The notes under the pieces were generated by a model. It ran no database searches and had not been told where the DNA came from. It was given only the letters and a program-made list of their open reading frames with translations. Of a DNA stretch of 5,439 bases, positions 1-5,439 are shown piece after piece; position 1 is the stretch's first letter, and each line of letters starts with the position of its first letter. The translations under genes and the position numbers were made by a program. Source of the stretch: Bacteroidales bacterium (lineage in GTDB: Bacteria > Bacteroidota > Bacteroidia > Bacteroidales > UBA932); assembly GCA_023230265.1 (NCBI GenBank), contig JALNXR010000153.1:1-5439 (forward strand), in the 5' to 3' direction.

Positions 1-1333
1 TACCCGCAATAACAGCTGCTGATGCACCGTGATCGAATGCCAGCTCACCAAAAACCCTCACTCTTTTACAGACTTTATACCATGAGAGGCTTGCATTTCC
101 TCCCCATGCACCAGCTTCTCCCCACTTTTTTATCTTAACAGAATCCCTGCCGGCATATGGATGGTCATAGCGGTACAGGAGTGTTGTCTGGGATACTGTA
201 AATCCGGATCCCCTATAGTTTAAATTAAATCCTGCAACCGTTCCATAGAGATTTTTCCTTCTGGAGAAAGTCGTAGCTGTGTTGTGTAGCCCGGTTGTAA
301 GAAGAGATGTAAAACCCTCTTCCGTAATCCTGGCATCATATCCTCTGTATGAAGTCATTATCGAAATATCTGATTCTTTAAACCTGAGCGTCACAGCCAC
401 CCCGCAGAAGGAGTCATTCTCCCCTGTGGAATTATATGGCAGAATGGCAGACTCCTTTTTGCACAGAGAGGATGGTTGTGTTTCCAGAGTGGCAGGAAAG
501 GAGTTCCACAGCACAAGTCCCTGACCGAAACGGGCGGAATAGCTTCCTGCCACTATCCTCTCTGTCACCCCCTTTGTGTGCAGTAGCAGGGAGGCTGAAA
601 GATAATCGACACCCGGCTCACCCGGATCTTTCTCGGAGGTGATGCAGATTTTCACCAAATCCCTGCACTCGTATTTCAGCTGTGCGTATAGATACCCCGG
701 AGCTCCTGCATACCTGCAATCGGGCTTTTTCTGATACTCCTCCCTCGAAACCGGTGTGAAGCCCTGCTGTTTTTCCGGTATGAATTTAAACCTGGATAAT
801 AGTTGTATCCGTGCATCCCTCCATAAAGCAGGCAGATTGAGGGGTAAAAGTTCCCCTCCGCCTTGCGGAGAGATAAAAGGGAGCATCAACTCTGCCTGCC
901 ACCTCTCTATTCCGGGAATATTAAATAGTTCGTTCAGAGAGACAAACTCTCCATACTCTCTTCTGTACTCCAGAATTGCCTCTTTCTGAAAACTGCTGAG
1001 AAAAAAGAACTTATCCAGATCTTTAAGCTCAATATTATTGATGTTCAATGGCCTGTCCAAAGCCTGCCGGAAAAAGTCTGCCAACTCCTCACTATACTCC
1101 TCCCCCGGACCCTCCCCGTTTTCGTAAAGCTGGAGCAGTTTCATCAGGAGCTCCTCCGGAAGCTCCCTTATCCCGGTTTCTTGCTTTAAAGTGTCATCAC
1201 AAGCAACTCTTCCCGCTTTAACAACTCCTGTGTTTCTGCAGAATTCTCCGCTCTCCGGCTCTGACCTTGCCTCAATACAAAACAAAACCCTGCCGGCGCA
1301 CAGCACCAGCCAGGCAATAATCCCTCTCCTCAT
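1..1333 (-). CDS. Exported helix-hairpin-helix protein with beta-strand-rich C-terminal part (partial, C-terminus beyond left edge)
   Basis: The frame is open from an ATG at 1333 to the left edge, giving 444 residues without a stop; the C-terminus is missing. Residues 1-22 look like a signal peptide (Arg2-Arg3, then a hydrophobic run, with a possible cut after Ala22), although Arg15 makes it imperfect. Residues 95-154 form a ComEA-like helix-hairpin-helix block: PLNIN at the start, an Ile/Leu-rich pair of helices, then FVSLNELFNIPGI and LPFI. From about residue 212 the chain has alternating polar and hydrophobic strands rich in aromatic residues (YLYAQLKYE, YSARFGQGLVLW at 265-276, LYGTVAGFNLNY), suggesting an outer-membrane beta-barrel. 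Proteins of this layout are known in Bacteroidota, usually labelled only as helix-hairpin-helix proteins; the function is unknown to me. DNA binding or uptake is possible by analogy with ComEA but not shown. It contains ten cysteines. It lies 35 bases downstream of purE with no terminator visible between them, so the two are probably cotranscribed. Confidence 0.82.
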   Translation of the reverse strand, partial: MRRGIIAWLVLCAGRVLFCIEARSEPESGEFCRNTGVVKAGRVACDDTLKQETGIRELPEELLMKLLQLYENGEGPGEEYSEELADFFRQALDRPLNINNIELKDLDKFFFLSSFQKEAILEYRREYGEFVSLNELFNIPGIERWQAELMLPFISPQGGGELLPLNLPALWRDARIQLLSRFKFIPEKQQGFTPVSREEYQKKPDCRYAGAPGYLYAQLKYECRDLVKICITSEKDPGEPGVDYLSASLLLHTKGVTERIVAGSYSARFGQGLVLWNSFPATLETQPSSLCKKESAILPYNSTGENDSFCGVAVTLRFKESDISIMTSYRGYDARITEEGFTSLLTTGLHNTATTFSRRKNLYGTVAGFNLNYRGSGFTVSQTTLLYRYDHPYAGRDSVKIKKWGEAGAWGGNASLSWYKVCKRVRVFGELAFDHGASAAVIAG

Positions 1334-1338
1334 AAAAT

Positions 1339-1347
1339 CTCCCCCTC
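1339..1347 (-). promoter_or_regulatory. Ribosome binding site of the helix-hairpin-helix gene
   Basis: On the minus strand GAGGGGGAG ends five bases before the ATG at 1333. It is the clearest Shine-Dalgarno-like sequence in the window. It supports this ATG over a second ATG 16 bases upstream, which is in another frame. Confidence 0.55.
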
Positions 1348-1368
1348 ATAAAAAATTGTTAAAGAAAA

Positions 1369-1881
1369 CTATATCACTCTGAATTGAAATTTCTCCTCCT
1401 CCAGCTCCTTGTTCGCCTTTATCACCTTTTCTGCCAGCTTCTCCTTATACTCTTTAACCCTGATATTCAAATCCCTGTCCGACAGAGCCAGTATCTGGGA
1501 GGCAAGTATTCCGGCATTCGCTGCACCGTCCAGAGCAACAGTTGCAACCGGTATTCCTGTGGGCATCTGCAGGATTGAGAGTACAGAATCCCACCCGTCC
1601 ATAGAGTTGGATGATTTTACCGGCACACCTATAACAGGAAGGTGAGTGTAAGCAGCAATAACACCGGGCAGATGAGCCGCTCCGCCAGCCCCGGCAATTA
1701 TCACCTTAATTCCCCTTGTGGCGGCATTCATCCCGAACTCCATAACCCTGCCAGGCACTCTGTGTGCTGACAGAGCGTTGATTTCAAAGGGTATTTTCAT
1801 GATTTCGAGCACCTCCGCAGCCTTCTTCATTACCGGATAATCCGATGTGCTGCCCATTATTATACTTACTAAGGGATTCAT
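1369..1881 (-). CDS. purE: 5-(carboxyamino)imidazole ribonucleotide mutase PurE (class I)
   Basis: This 170-residue cytosolic enzyme of de novo purine synthesis interconverts N5-CAIR, made by PurK, and CAIR. Seen motifs are the nucleotide-binding GSTSD at residues 10-14, SAHR at 38-41 with the expected catalytic His40, the glycine-rich GAGGAAHLPG at 64-73, and a long conserved stretch around DSVLSILQMPTGIPVATVA at 98-116. The AGGAAHLPG form points to class I, which uses N5-CAIR, rather than class II, which uses AIR and CO2. The length is normal. An in-frame ATG at 1911 would add ten residues. I chose 1881 because the family begins just before the VSIIMGS strand, and because the 1911 codon lies inside the predicted -7 element and so upstream of the predicted transcript start. 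It is divergent from hpt across 68 bases. PurK is not in the window. Confidence 0.96.
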   Translation of the reverse strand: MNPLVSIIMGSTSDYPVMKKAAEVLEIMKIPFEINALSAHRVPGRVMEFGMNAATRGIKVIIAGAGGAAHLPGVIAAYTHLPVIGVPVKSSNSMDGWDSVLSILQMPTGIPVATVALDGAANAGILASQILALSDRDLNIRVKEYKEKLAEKVIKANKELEEEKFQFRVI

Positions 1882-1885
1882 CTTA

Positions 1886-1927
1886 CAAATACTTAATTTG
1901 GTTAATGACAAAATTAATACTTAATTT
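1886..1927. repeat. Two inverted repeats sharing an 11-base direct repeat in the purE-hpt spacer (operator-like)
   Basis: The sequence ATACTTAATTT occurs at 1889-1899 and again at 1917-1927, offset by 28 bases. The first copy sits in the inverted repeat CAAAT-ACTTA-ATTTG (1886-1900). The second sits in AAATTAA-TAC-TTAATTT (1911-1927), with perfect seven-base arms. Dyad centres are 26 bases apart. The right dyad covers most of the purE -7 element and much of the hpt -7 element; the left dyad covers the hpt -33 element. The repeats are seen directly; a role as binding sites for a regulator is inference. Confidence 0.5.
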
Positions 1928-1929
1928 AG
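1897..1929 (+). promoter_or_regulatory. Predicted Bacteroidota-type promoter for the hpt operon
   Basis: TTTG at 1897-1900 is followed by 21 bases and TAATTTAG at 1922-1929, which matches TAnnTTTG with one mismatch. The expected start is near 1936, about 14 bases before the hpt ATG. It overlaps the predicted purE promoter on the other strand almost completely. It is weaker by sequence than the purE candidate. Confidence 0.42.
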
Positions 1930-1939
1930 CAGAGACAAA
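1909..1939 (-). promoter_or_regulatory. Predicted Bacteroidota-type promoter for purE
   Basis: Reading leftward on the minus strand, TTTG (1939-1936) is followed by 19 bases and then TAATTTTG (1916-1909). This fits the Bacteroides primary sigma pattern of a -33 TTTG, a spacer of about 19-21 bases and a -7 TAnnTTTG exactly. Transcription would begin around 1902, leaving a leader of about 20 bases before the purE ATG at 1881. The motifs and spacing are seen directly; activity is inferred, and the region is AT-rich, which raises the chance of a false match. Confidence 0.6.
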
Positions 1940-1949
1940 TTTTTTAAAG

Positions 1950-2495
1950 ATGAACCGTATCAAGCTTCATGATAAGTATTTTAAAATTTTTATCCCTTAT
2001 GAAAAGATTGAGGAGTCAATAATAAAAGTGGCCGGGAGATTGAACAGGGATTATATAAACAAAAATAATCCCCTGTTCCTGAGTGTATTGAATGGTTCTT
2101 TTATGTTTGCTGCCCATCTAATGAAGTATCTCAGTTTTGACAATGAAATCTCATTTATAAGACTCTCCTCCTACTCCGGGACCTCCTCAACCGGTGAAGT
2201 CAAGCAGCTGCTGGGTTTTGACCGGCCTCTTAAGGGGAGAGATGTCATTATCCTTGAAGACATTGTGGACACAGGAGAAACAATTGCAGAGATGTATAAT
2301 ATGATGCTCAGGGAACAGGTTGCCAGTGTTAAAATCTGCACTCTGCTCTTAAAACCTGCCGCTTACCGTTACTCTGATACAATCAGCGTGGATTATGCTG
2401 CAATTGAGATTCCAAATGACTTTATTGTAGGTTTCGGCCTGGACTATGACGAACTTGGCAGGAACTACAAGGATATTTATGTTCTGGATAAATAA
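1950..2495 (+). CDS. hpt: Hypoxanthine phosphoribosyltransferase
   Basis: The 181-residue cytosolic enzyme joins hypoxanthine (and probably guanine) to PRPP to give IMP or GMP in purine salvage. The diagnostic PRPP-binding motif VIILEDIVDTGET lies at residues 99-111, with the acidic pair Glu103-Asp104 and Asp107 as the expected catalytic base. SVLNGSFMFAAHL (45-57) forms the first PRPP loop, SYSGTSSTG (74-82) the flexible loop, and LLLKP (132-136) with GFGLDYDELGRNYKD (161-175) the purine-binding part. I chose the ATG at 1950 because an upstream in-frame ATG at 1845 would overlap the purE coding region and its extra residues resemble nothing in the family; 1950 also lies just after the predicted transcription start. 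The leader before it is A/T-rich with no Shine-Dalgarno sequence. It is first of a rightward set, with adk eight bases downstream. Confidence 0.96.
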   Translation: MNRIKLHDKYFKIFIPYEKIEESIIKVAGRLNRDYINKNNPLFLSVLNGSFMFAAHLMKYLSFDNEISFIRLSSYSGTSSTGEVKQLLGFDRPLKGRDVIILEDIVDTGETIAEMYNMMLREQVASVKICTLLLKPAAYRYSDTISVDYAAIEIPNDFIVGFGLDYDELGRNYKDIYVLDK

Positions 2496-2503
2496 CAGTC
2501 TGT

Positions 2504-3094
2504 ATGAAATATTATATAATATTCGGCCCTCCCGGGGCCGGTAAGGGTACTCACTCAGAACTTCTGGTAAAAAAGTTCTCTTTTTTACATATCTCAACCG
2601 GTGACCTTCTCAGAAGAGAGATCGCTAAAGAAAGCGAGATCGGTAAAAAGGTTAAAAGCCTGATTGATAACGGTGAACTTGCAGATGATGAGACTGTGCT
2701 TCGTCTGATAGAGAATGTAATTATTTGTCCTGCCCTGGAGTGCAGGGGTTTTATTCTGGACGGTTATCCCAGAAATTTAAAACAGGCATTGGAGCTGGAT
2801 AAGTTACTTGCCAAAAGAGGGAGCCGGATCAACGGAGTAATCTCTCTGATAGTGGATGAGGATACAATTGTCGGGAGAATCCGCAGAAGGGCTCTGATTG
2901 AAAACAGGAAGGACGACCTGGAAACAGAGACAATACTGCATAGAATCAAAACTTATCACACCTGCACAGAACCATTGATTGACTACTATAAATCAAAAGG
3001 ATGCTACTATTCCGTTGACGGATCAACAACCATTGAGGAGGGATTTGAAAGCATTTGCAGAATAATTGAGAGACTGAACAGTGAGCAACAGTAA
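2504..3094 (+). CDS. adk: Adenylate kinase (short-LID form)
   Basis: Adenylate kinase interconverts ATP plus AMP and two ADP in the cytosol. The 196-residue protein has the Walker A loop GPPGAGKG (8-15), the AMP-binding STGDLLR (31-37), DGYPRN with a following Gln94 (86-94), and a short LID region around 127-147 ending in NRKDD and followed by HRIKTYH. There is no four-cysteine zinc LID. The length is within the usual range for short bacterial forms. Some normally constant positions differ: DGFPRT is DGYPRN, the usual Gly before Arg in the LID (GRxDD) is Asn134, and the residue after GKGT is His rather than Gln. The essential Lys14 and the arginines of these motifs are kept, so activity is expected. 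The gene follows hpt by eight bases, and its last 14 bases overlap the obgE start, which suggests coupled translation. Confidence 0.94.
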   Translation: MKYYIIFGPPGAGKGTHSELLVKKFSFLHISTGDLLRREIAKESEIGKKVKSLIDNGELADDETVLRLIENVIICPALECRGFILDGYPRNLKQALELDKLLAKRGSRINGVISLIVDEDTIVGRIRRRALIENRKDDLETETILHRIKTYHTCTEPLIDYYKSKGCYYSVDGSTTIEEGFESICRIIERLNSEQQ

Positions 3095-4073
3095 TTTTGT
3101 AGACTATGTAAAGCTTTTCTGCCGTTCCGGGAACGGAGGCAAGGGGGCAATGCACCTGAGGAGAGAAAAATTTGTTCCCAAAGGGGGACCCGACGGAGGT
3201 GACGGAGGAAGAGGAGGAGATATAATTCTCAGGGGCAATGCTCAGTACTGGACTCTTATACACCTTAAATACAGAAAACACATAAGGGCAGAGGACGGAG
3301 AGCCGGGGGGAGGCGCACTGAGACACGGAGCGGACGGGAAAGATATATATCTGGATGTTCCACTCGGTACAGTTGCCAAGGTGTCCGACAGCGATGTTAT
3401 TATTGCCGAAATTACTTCTGACGGGGAGGAAAAAATTCTGGTTAAAGGTGGAAGAGGAGGATTGGGGAATGCCAACTTTAAATCAGCCACTAACCAGACT
3501 CCCAGATATTCCCAGCCGGGTGAACCGGGAGATGAAAACTGGTACATACTGGAACTCAAAATACTGGCAGATGTCGGGCTTGTCGGATTTCCCAATGCAG
3601 GAAAATCCACTCTTCTTTCTGTGGTTTCTGCCGCAAAACCCAGGATTGCAGATTATCCCTTCACAACTCTGGAGCCAAACCTTGGTATAGTAACTGTTTA
3701 TGACGAAAAATCTTTTGTAATGGCAGACATTCCAGGAATAATAGAGGGGGCTCATGAGGGAAAAGGTCTGGGAATAAGGTTTTTAAAACACATTGAGAGG
3801 AACTCCATGCTGCTTTTCATGATACCTTGTGACAGCAGCGATATTTCTGGTGAGTATAAAATACTGCTTAAGGAACTCAGGGAATACAATCCTGAGCTGC
3901 TTGACAAAGAGAGACTTCTCGCAATTACAAAATCTGACCTGCTGGATAGTGAACTGGAAAAGATCATCAAAAAAACTCTCCCGAAAAGGGTCCCGCATCT
4001 TTTTATCTCATCTGTTACCGGAAAAGGGATCGGAGAACTTAAGGAGATGTTGTGGAAAAGACTCAACGGATAA
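3081..4073 (+). CDS. obgE: Obg-family GTPase (ObgE/CgtA)
   Basis: Obg is a GTPase that binds the large ribosomal subunit and links ribosome assembly to guanine nucleotide state. The 330-residue protein has an N-terminal glycine-rich Obg fold (about 1-160, with [13 protein letters not shown] at 35-47 and GGRGGLGN at 123-130). The G domain follows: G1 GFPNAGKST at 169-177, G2 YPFTT at 192-196, G3 DIPG at 216-219, G4 TKSD at 283-286 and G5 SSV at 310-312. It ends soon after G5, so it lacks the extra C-terminal domain of some relatives such as that of Bacillus; this is also the form I recall from Bacteroides. The start is GTG at 3081, chosen because the following residues ([17 protein letters not shown]) match the family N-terminus and no in-frame ATG lies close by. 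It overlaps adk by 14 bases. Confidence 0.96.
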   Translation: MSNSNFVDYVKLFCRSGNGGKGAMHLRREKFVPKGGPDGGDGGRGGDIILRGNAQYWTLIHLKYRKHIRAEDGEPGGGALRHGADGKDIYLDVPLGTVAKVSDSDVIIAEITSDGEEKILVKGGRGGLGNANFKSATNQTPRYSQPGEPGDENWYILELKILADVGLVGFPNAGKSTLLSVVSAAKPRIADYPFTTLEPNLGIVTVYDEKSFVMADIPGIIEGAHEGKGLGIRFLKHIERNSMLLFMIPCDSSDISGEYKILLKELREYNPELLDKERLLAITKSDLLDSELEKIIKKTLPKRVPHLFISSVTGKGIGELKEMLWKRLNG

Positions 4074-4094
4074 TTACATCCTAAAAGTGACAGT

Positions 4095-4715
4095 ATGATA
4101 GAGAAGGTGATAGAGGCAGACAAAGAGCTTTTTTTTACCCTTAACGCTCTTCACACTCCGTTTCTTGATAAGGTAATGGTAACCCTGTCGGCAGAAATGC
4201 CGTGGGTCCCTCTGTATATCGGAGTAATTTTCTTTCTATTTTTTTCTCTCTACCGGGGTGACAGGACCGGATCAGAATCAGAAAGGATGATATTGAAAAG
4301 AAAAAATCTCAAATATGCTCTCTTTACCCTCCTGGCAGTTCTGATTACATTCTCCCTTACAGATTCCGTTTCAGGATTTATCAAAGACAGTGTGGAAAGG
4401 TTCAGGCCTGCATACGACCCGGTTACGGGAGTGATGGTGAGGCTGCTTGAGCATAAGGGAAGCCTCTACGGATTTCTCTCTTCACACGCTTCAAACACCT
4501 TTGGCTTTGCAATGATAACTTCATTGATTTTCAGGAACCGGATATACACCTTTTCTCTGTTCACATGGGCTGCTCTGGTGAGTTACAGCCGCATCTATGT
4601 CGGGAAACATTACCCTCTGGATGTTATCTGCGGAGCTATACTCGGGATATTGATCGCTCTGCTTATCCATTATTTTCTATCTTTGATCCTGAGAAAATCA
4701 AAATTGGATAAATAA
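4095..4715 (+). CDS. PAP2-family membrane phosphatase
   Basis: This 206-residue membrane protein belongs to the type 2 phosphatidic acid phosphatase superfamily, which removes phosphate from lipid phosphates such as phosphatidylglycerophosphate, undecaprenyl diphosphate or lipid A. All three motifs are visible: C1 K97-x6-R104-P105; C2 SSHAS at 129-133 with His131; and C3 S165-R166-x5-H172-x3-D176. His172 is the expected nucleophile, with Asp176 supporting it. C2 reads LSSH instead of the classical PSGH, but its histidine is kept. Hydrophobic segments lie near 36-53, 72-90, 127-146, 150-169 and 178-198, with a charged loop at 54-71. The active-site motifs probably face the periplasm. The exact substrate cannot be read from sequence. 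It starts 21 bases after obgE and ends directly against the next ATG. Confidence 0.9.
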   Translation: MIEKVIEADKELFFTLNALHTPFLDKVMVTLSAEMPWVPLYIGVIFFLFFSLYRGDRTGSESERMILKRKNLKYALFTLLAVLITFSLTDSVSGFIKDSVERFRPAYDPVTGVMVRLLEHKGSLYGFLSSHASNTFGFAMITSLIFRNRIYTFSLFTWAALVSYSRIYVGKHYPLDVICGAILGILIALLIHYFLSLILRKSKLDK

Positions 4716-5439
4716 ATGCTGTACATCATAGACCGTTCTGCAGATCCCTGGTGGAATCTGGCTGCAGAGGAGTATCTTTTCAAGGAATTCAATGAACCTG
4801 TTTTCCGGCTGTGGCAGAATGATAATGCAATTATTATCGGATTGCATCAGAATGCATATGCCGAGATAAATCTTGATTTTGTAAAGCAGAATAACATAAA
4901 GGTGGTGCGGAGACTTACAGGTGGAGGAGCTGTCTTTCACGATCTGGGCAATGTAAATTTTACATTTATCGATAACCGCATTAAAGGTGAAGATAGTGCC
5001 GGGATGTTTGCACGTTTCACAAAACCTGTACTGGATGCACTCAATAAACTTGGAGTGAATGCCTCTCTTGAGGGGAGAAATGACCTGATGATAGATGGGA
5101 GAAAATTCTCCGGAAACGCTCTGGCAGTCTATAGGGAGAGGGTGCTTCAGCATGGGACTCTTCTTTATTCATCCTCTATCCGGGATCTCTCGGGTGCACT
5201 GGCATCAAGGGCAGAAAAATTTGAAAGCAAATCGGTTAAATCCAATGCAGCAAGGGTGACAAACATTTCTGAACATCTTAAATCTCCTATGACTATCGGT
5301 GATTTTATTTCTTACATGGAAAAGGAGATCACACAGGGCAGGGACTACAATATTTATACATACAGCAGAAAAGATCTTGATGCAATCTCAGAACTGAGGG
5401 AGAACCGTTACAGCCGGGACTCCTGGAATTACGGCTCCG
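4716..5439 (+). CDS. lplA: Lipoate-protein ligase A (partial, C-terminus beyond right edge)
   Basis: The open frame gives 241 residues to the right edge with no stop. The family attaches lipoate, through lipoyl-AMP, to a lysine on the lipoyl domains of 2-oxoacid dehydrogenases and the glycine-cleavage H protein. Family signatures are RRLTGGGAVFHDLGNVNFTFI-like sequence at residues 65-85 (RRxTGGGAVxHDxGN), GRKFSGNA at 128-135 with the expected catalytic Lys130, HGTLLYSSSIRDL at 146-158, and ARVTNI at 179-184. The end, around SRDSWNYGS at 233-241, corresponds to the end of the catalytic domain. A small C-terminal accessory domain is expected outside the window if this is a full-length LplA of roughly 330 residues. 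LipM/LipL-type octanoyltransferases share this fold but normally carry a catalytic cysteine; no cysteine is present in these 241 residues, which favours a ligase. The ATG follows the PAP2 stop codon with no gap, suggesting coupled translation. Confidence 0.92.
   Translation, partial: MLYIIDRSADPWWNLAAEEYLFKEFNEPVFRLWQNDNAIIIGLHQNAYAEINLDFVKQNNIKVVRRLTGGGAVFHDLGNVNFTFIDNRIKGEDSAGMFARFTKPVLDALNKLGVNASLEGRNDLMIDGRKFSGNALAVYRERVLQHGTLLYSSSIRDLSGALASRAEKFESKSVKSNAARVTNISEHLKSPMTIGDFISYMEKEITQGRDYNIYTYSRKDLDAISELRENRYSRDSWNYGS

Noticed and set aside
1270..1333. A lipoprotein signal (lipobox) at the start of the helix-hairpin-helix protein, given Cys12 and Cys19.
   Set aside because: Neither cysteine is preceded by a small residue of the L-[AS]-[GA]-C type (they read LVLC and VLFC), so an ordinary signal peptide fits better.
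1334..1368. A possible terminator between purE and the helix-hairpin-helix gene.
   Set aside because: The 35 bases contain A/T runs but no inverted repeat able to form a stable stem, so I treat the two genes as one transcription unit.
279..1382. Several open frames of 60-80 codons on the plus strand (279-524, 436-642, 756-989, 1191-1382).
   Set aside because: They lie opposite the long uninterrupted minus-strand helix-hairpin-helix gene, overlap one another in different frames, and have low-complexity Ser/Pro-rich translations without recognisable motifs.
1882..1911. A ten-residue N-terminal extension of PurE from the ATG at 1911.
   Set aside because: It falls inside the predicted -7 element, is not part of the family N-terminus, and would read through the repeat-containing spacer.
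2946..4123. Minus-strand open frames of 70-126 codons opposite adk, obgE and the PAP2 start.
   Set aside because: The plus-strand frames here encode complete, motif-bearing conserved proteins. The opposite frames are Ser/Pro/Leu-rich by-products of that coding, with no motif.
4698..5153. A 151-codon minus-strand frame.
   Set aside because: It is opposite the lipoate ligase, whose plus-strand frame holds all the family motifs including RRLTGGG and the lysine motif. The minus-strand translation resembles nothing I recognise.
1..5439. A previously undescribed defence, mobile or RNA-based system.
   Set aside because: Almost all the sequence is accounted for by conserved housekeeping genes. I found no transposase, integrase, toxin-antitoxin pair, repeat-spacer array, tRNA or structured noncoding region; only the short spacer and the helix-hairpin-helix protein remain unexplained.

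Overview
The window is dense chromosomal DNA, with no gap between genes longer than 68 bases. It most likely comes from a member of the Bacteroidota, probably a Bacteroidales-like lineage. Three things support this. The hpt-adk-obgE gene order and the style of the Obg protein are typical of the phylum. The leftmost gene encodes an exported helix-hairpin-helix plus beta-strand protein of a type I know mainly from Bacteroidota. The single divergent intergenic region carries promoter-like elements fitting the Bacteroides -33 TTTG / -7 TAnnTTTG pattern rather than the E. coli sigma70 pattern. Shine-Dalgarno sequences are mostly weak or absent, which is also usual in this phylum. No species can be named from the sequence.

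Layout: two transcription units diverge from a 68-base AT-rich spacer (1882-1949). Leftward (minus strand) runs purE (1881 to 1369), then after 35 bases an exported helix-hairpin-helix protein (1333 to 1) that continues beyond the left edge. Rightward (plus strand) runs hpt (1950-2495), adk (2504-3094), obgE (3081-4073), a PAP2-family membrane phosphatase (4095-4715) and a lipoate-protein ligase (4716 onward, cut by the right edge). Rightward junctions are 8 bases, a 14-base overlap, 21 bases and 0 bases. I saw no terminator-like hairpin in any of them, so one operon is likely.

How the genes fit together: purE belongs to de novo IMP synthesis, hpt salvages hypoxanthine and guanine to IMP and GMP using PRPP, and adk converts AMP to ADP. 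The divergent centre is therefore a purine nucleotide locus with de novo synthesis on one side and salvage on the other. ObgE is a ribosome-associated GTPase responsive to guanine nucleotides. The PAP2 phosphatase and lipoate ligase look like housekeeping passengers.

The most interesting structure is in the 68-base spacer. The predicted purE and hpt promoters overlap on opposite strands, so polymerase could probably occupy only one at a time. An 11-base direct repeat, each copy inside a small inverted repeat, lies on top of them and could be a pair of operators. Apart from that and the unexplained exported helix-hairpin-helix protein, the region is ordinary core genome. I found no mobile element, CRISPR array, RNA gene, defence system or clear novel multi-gene system.
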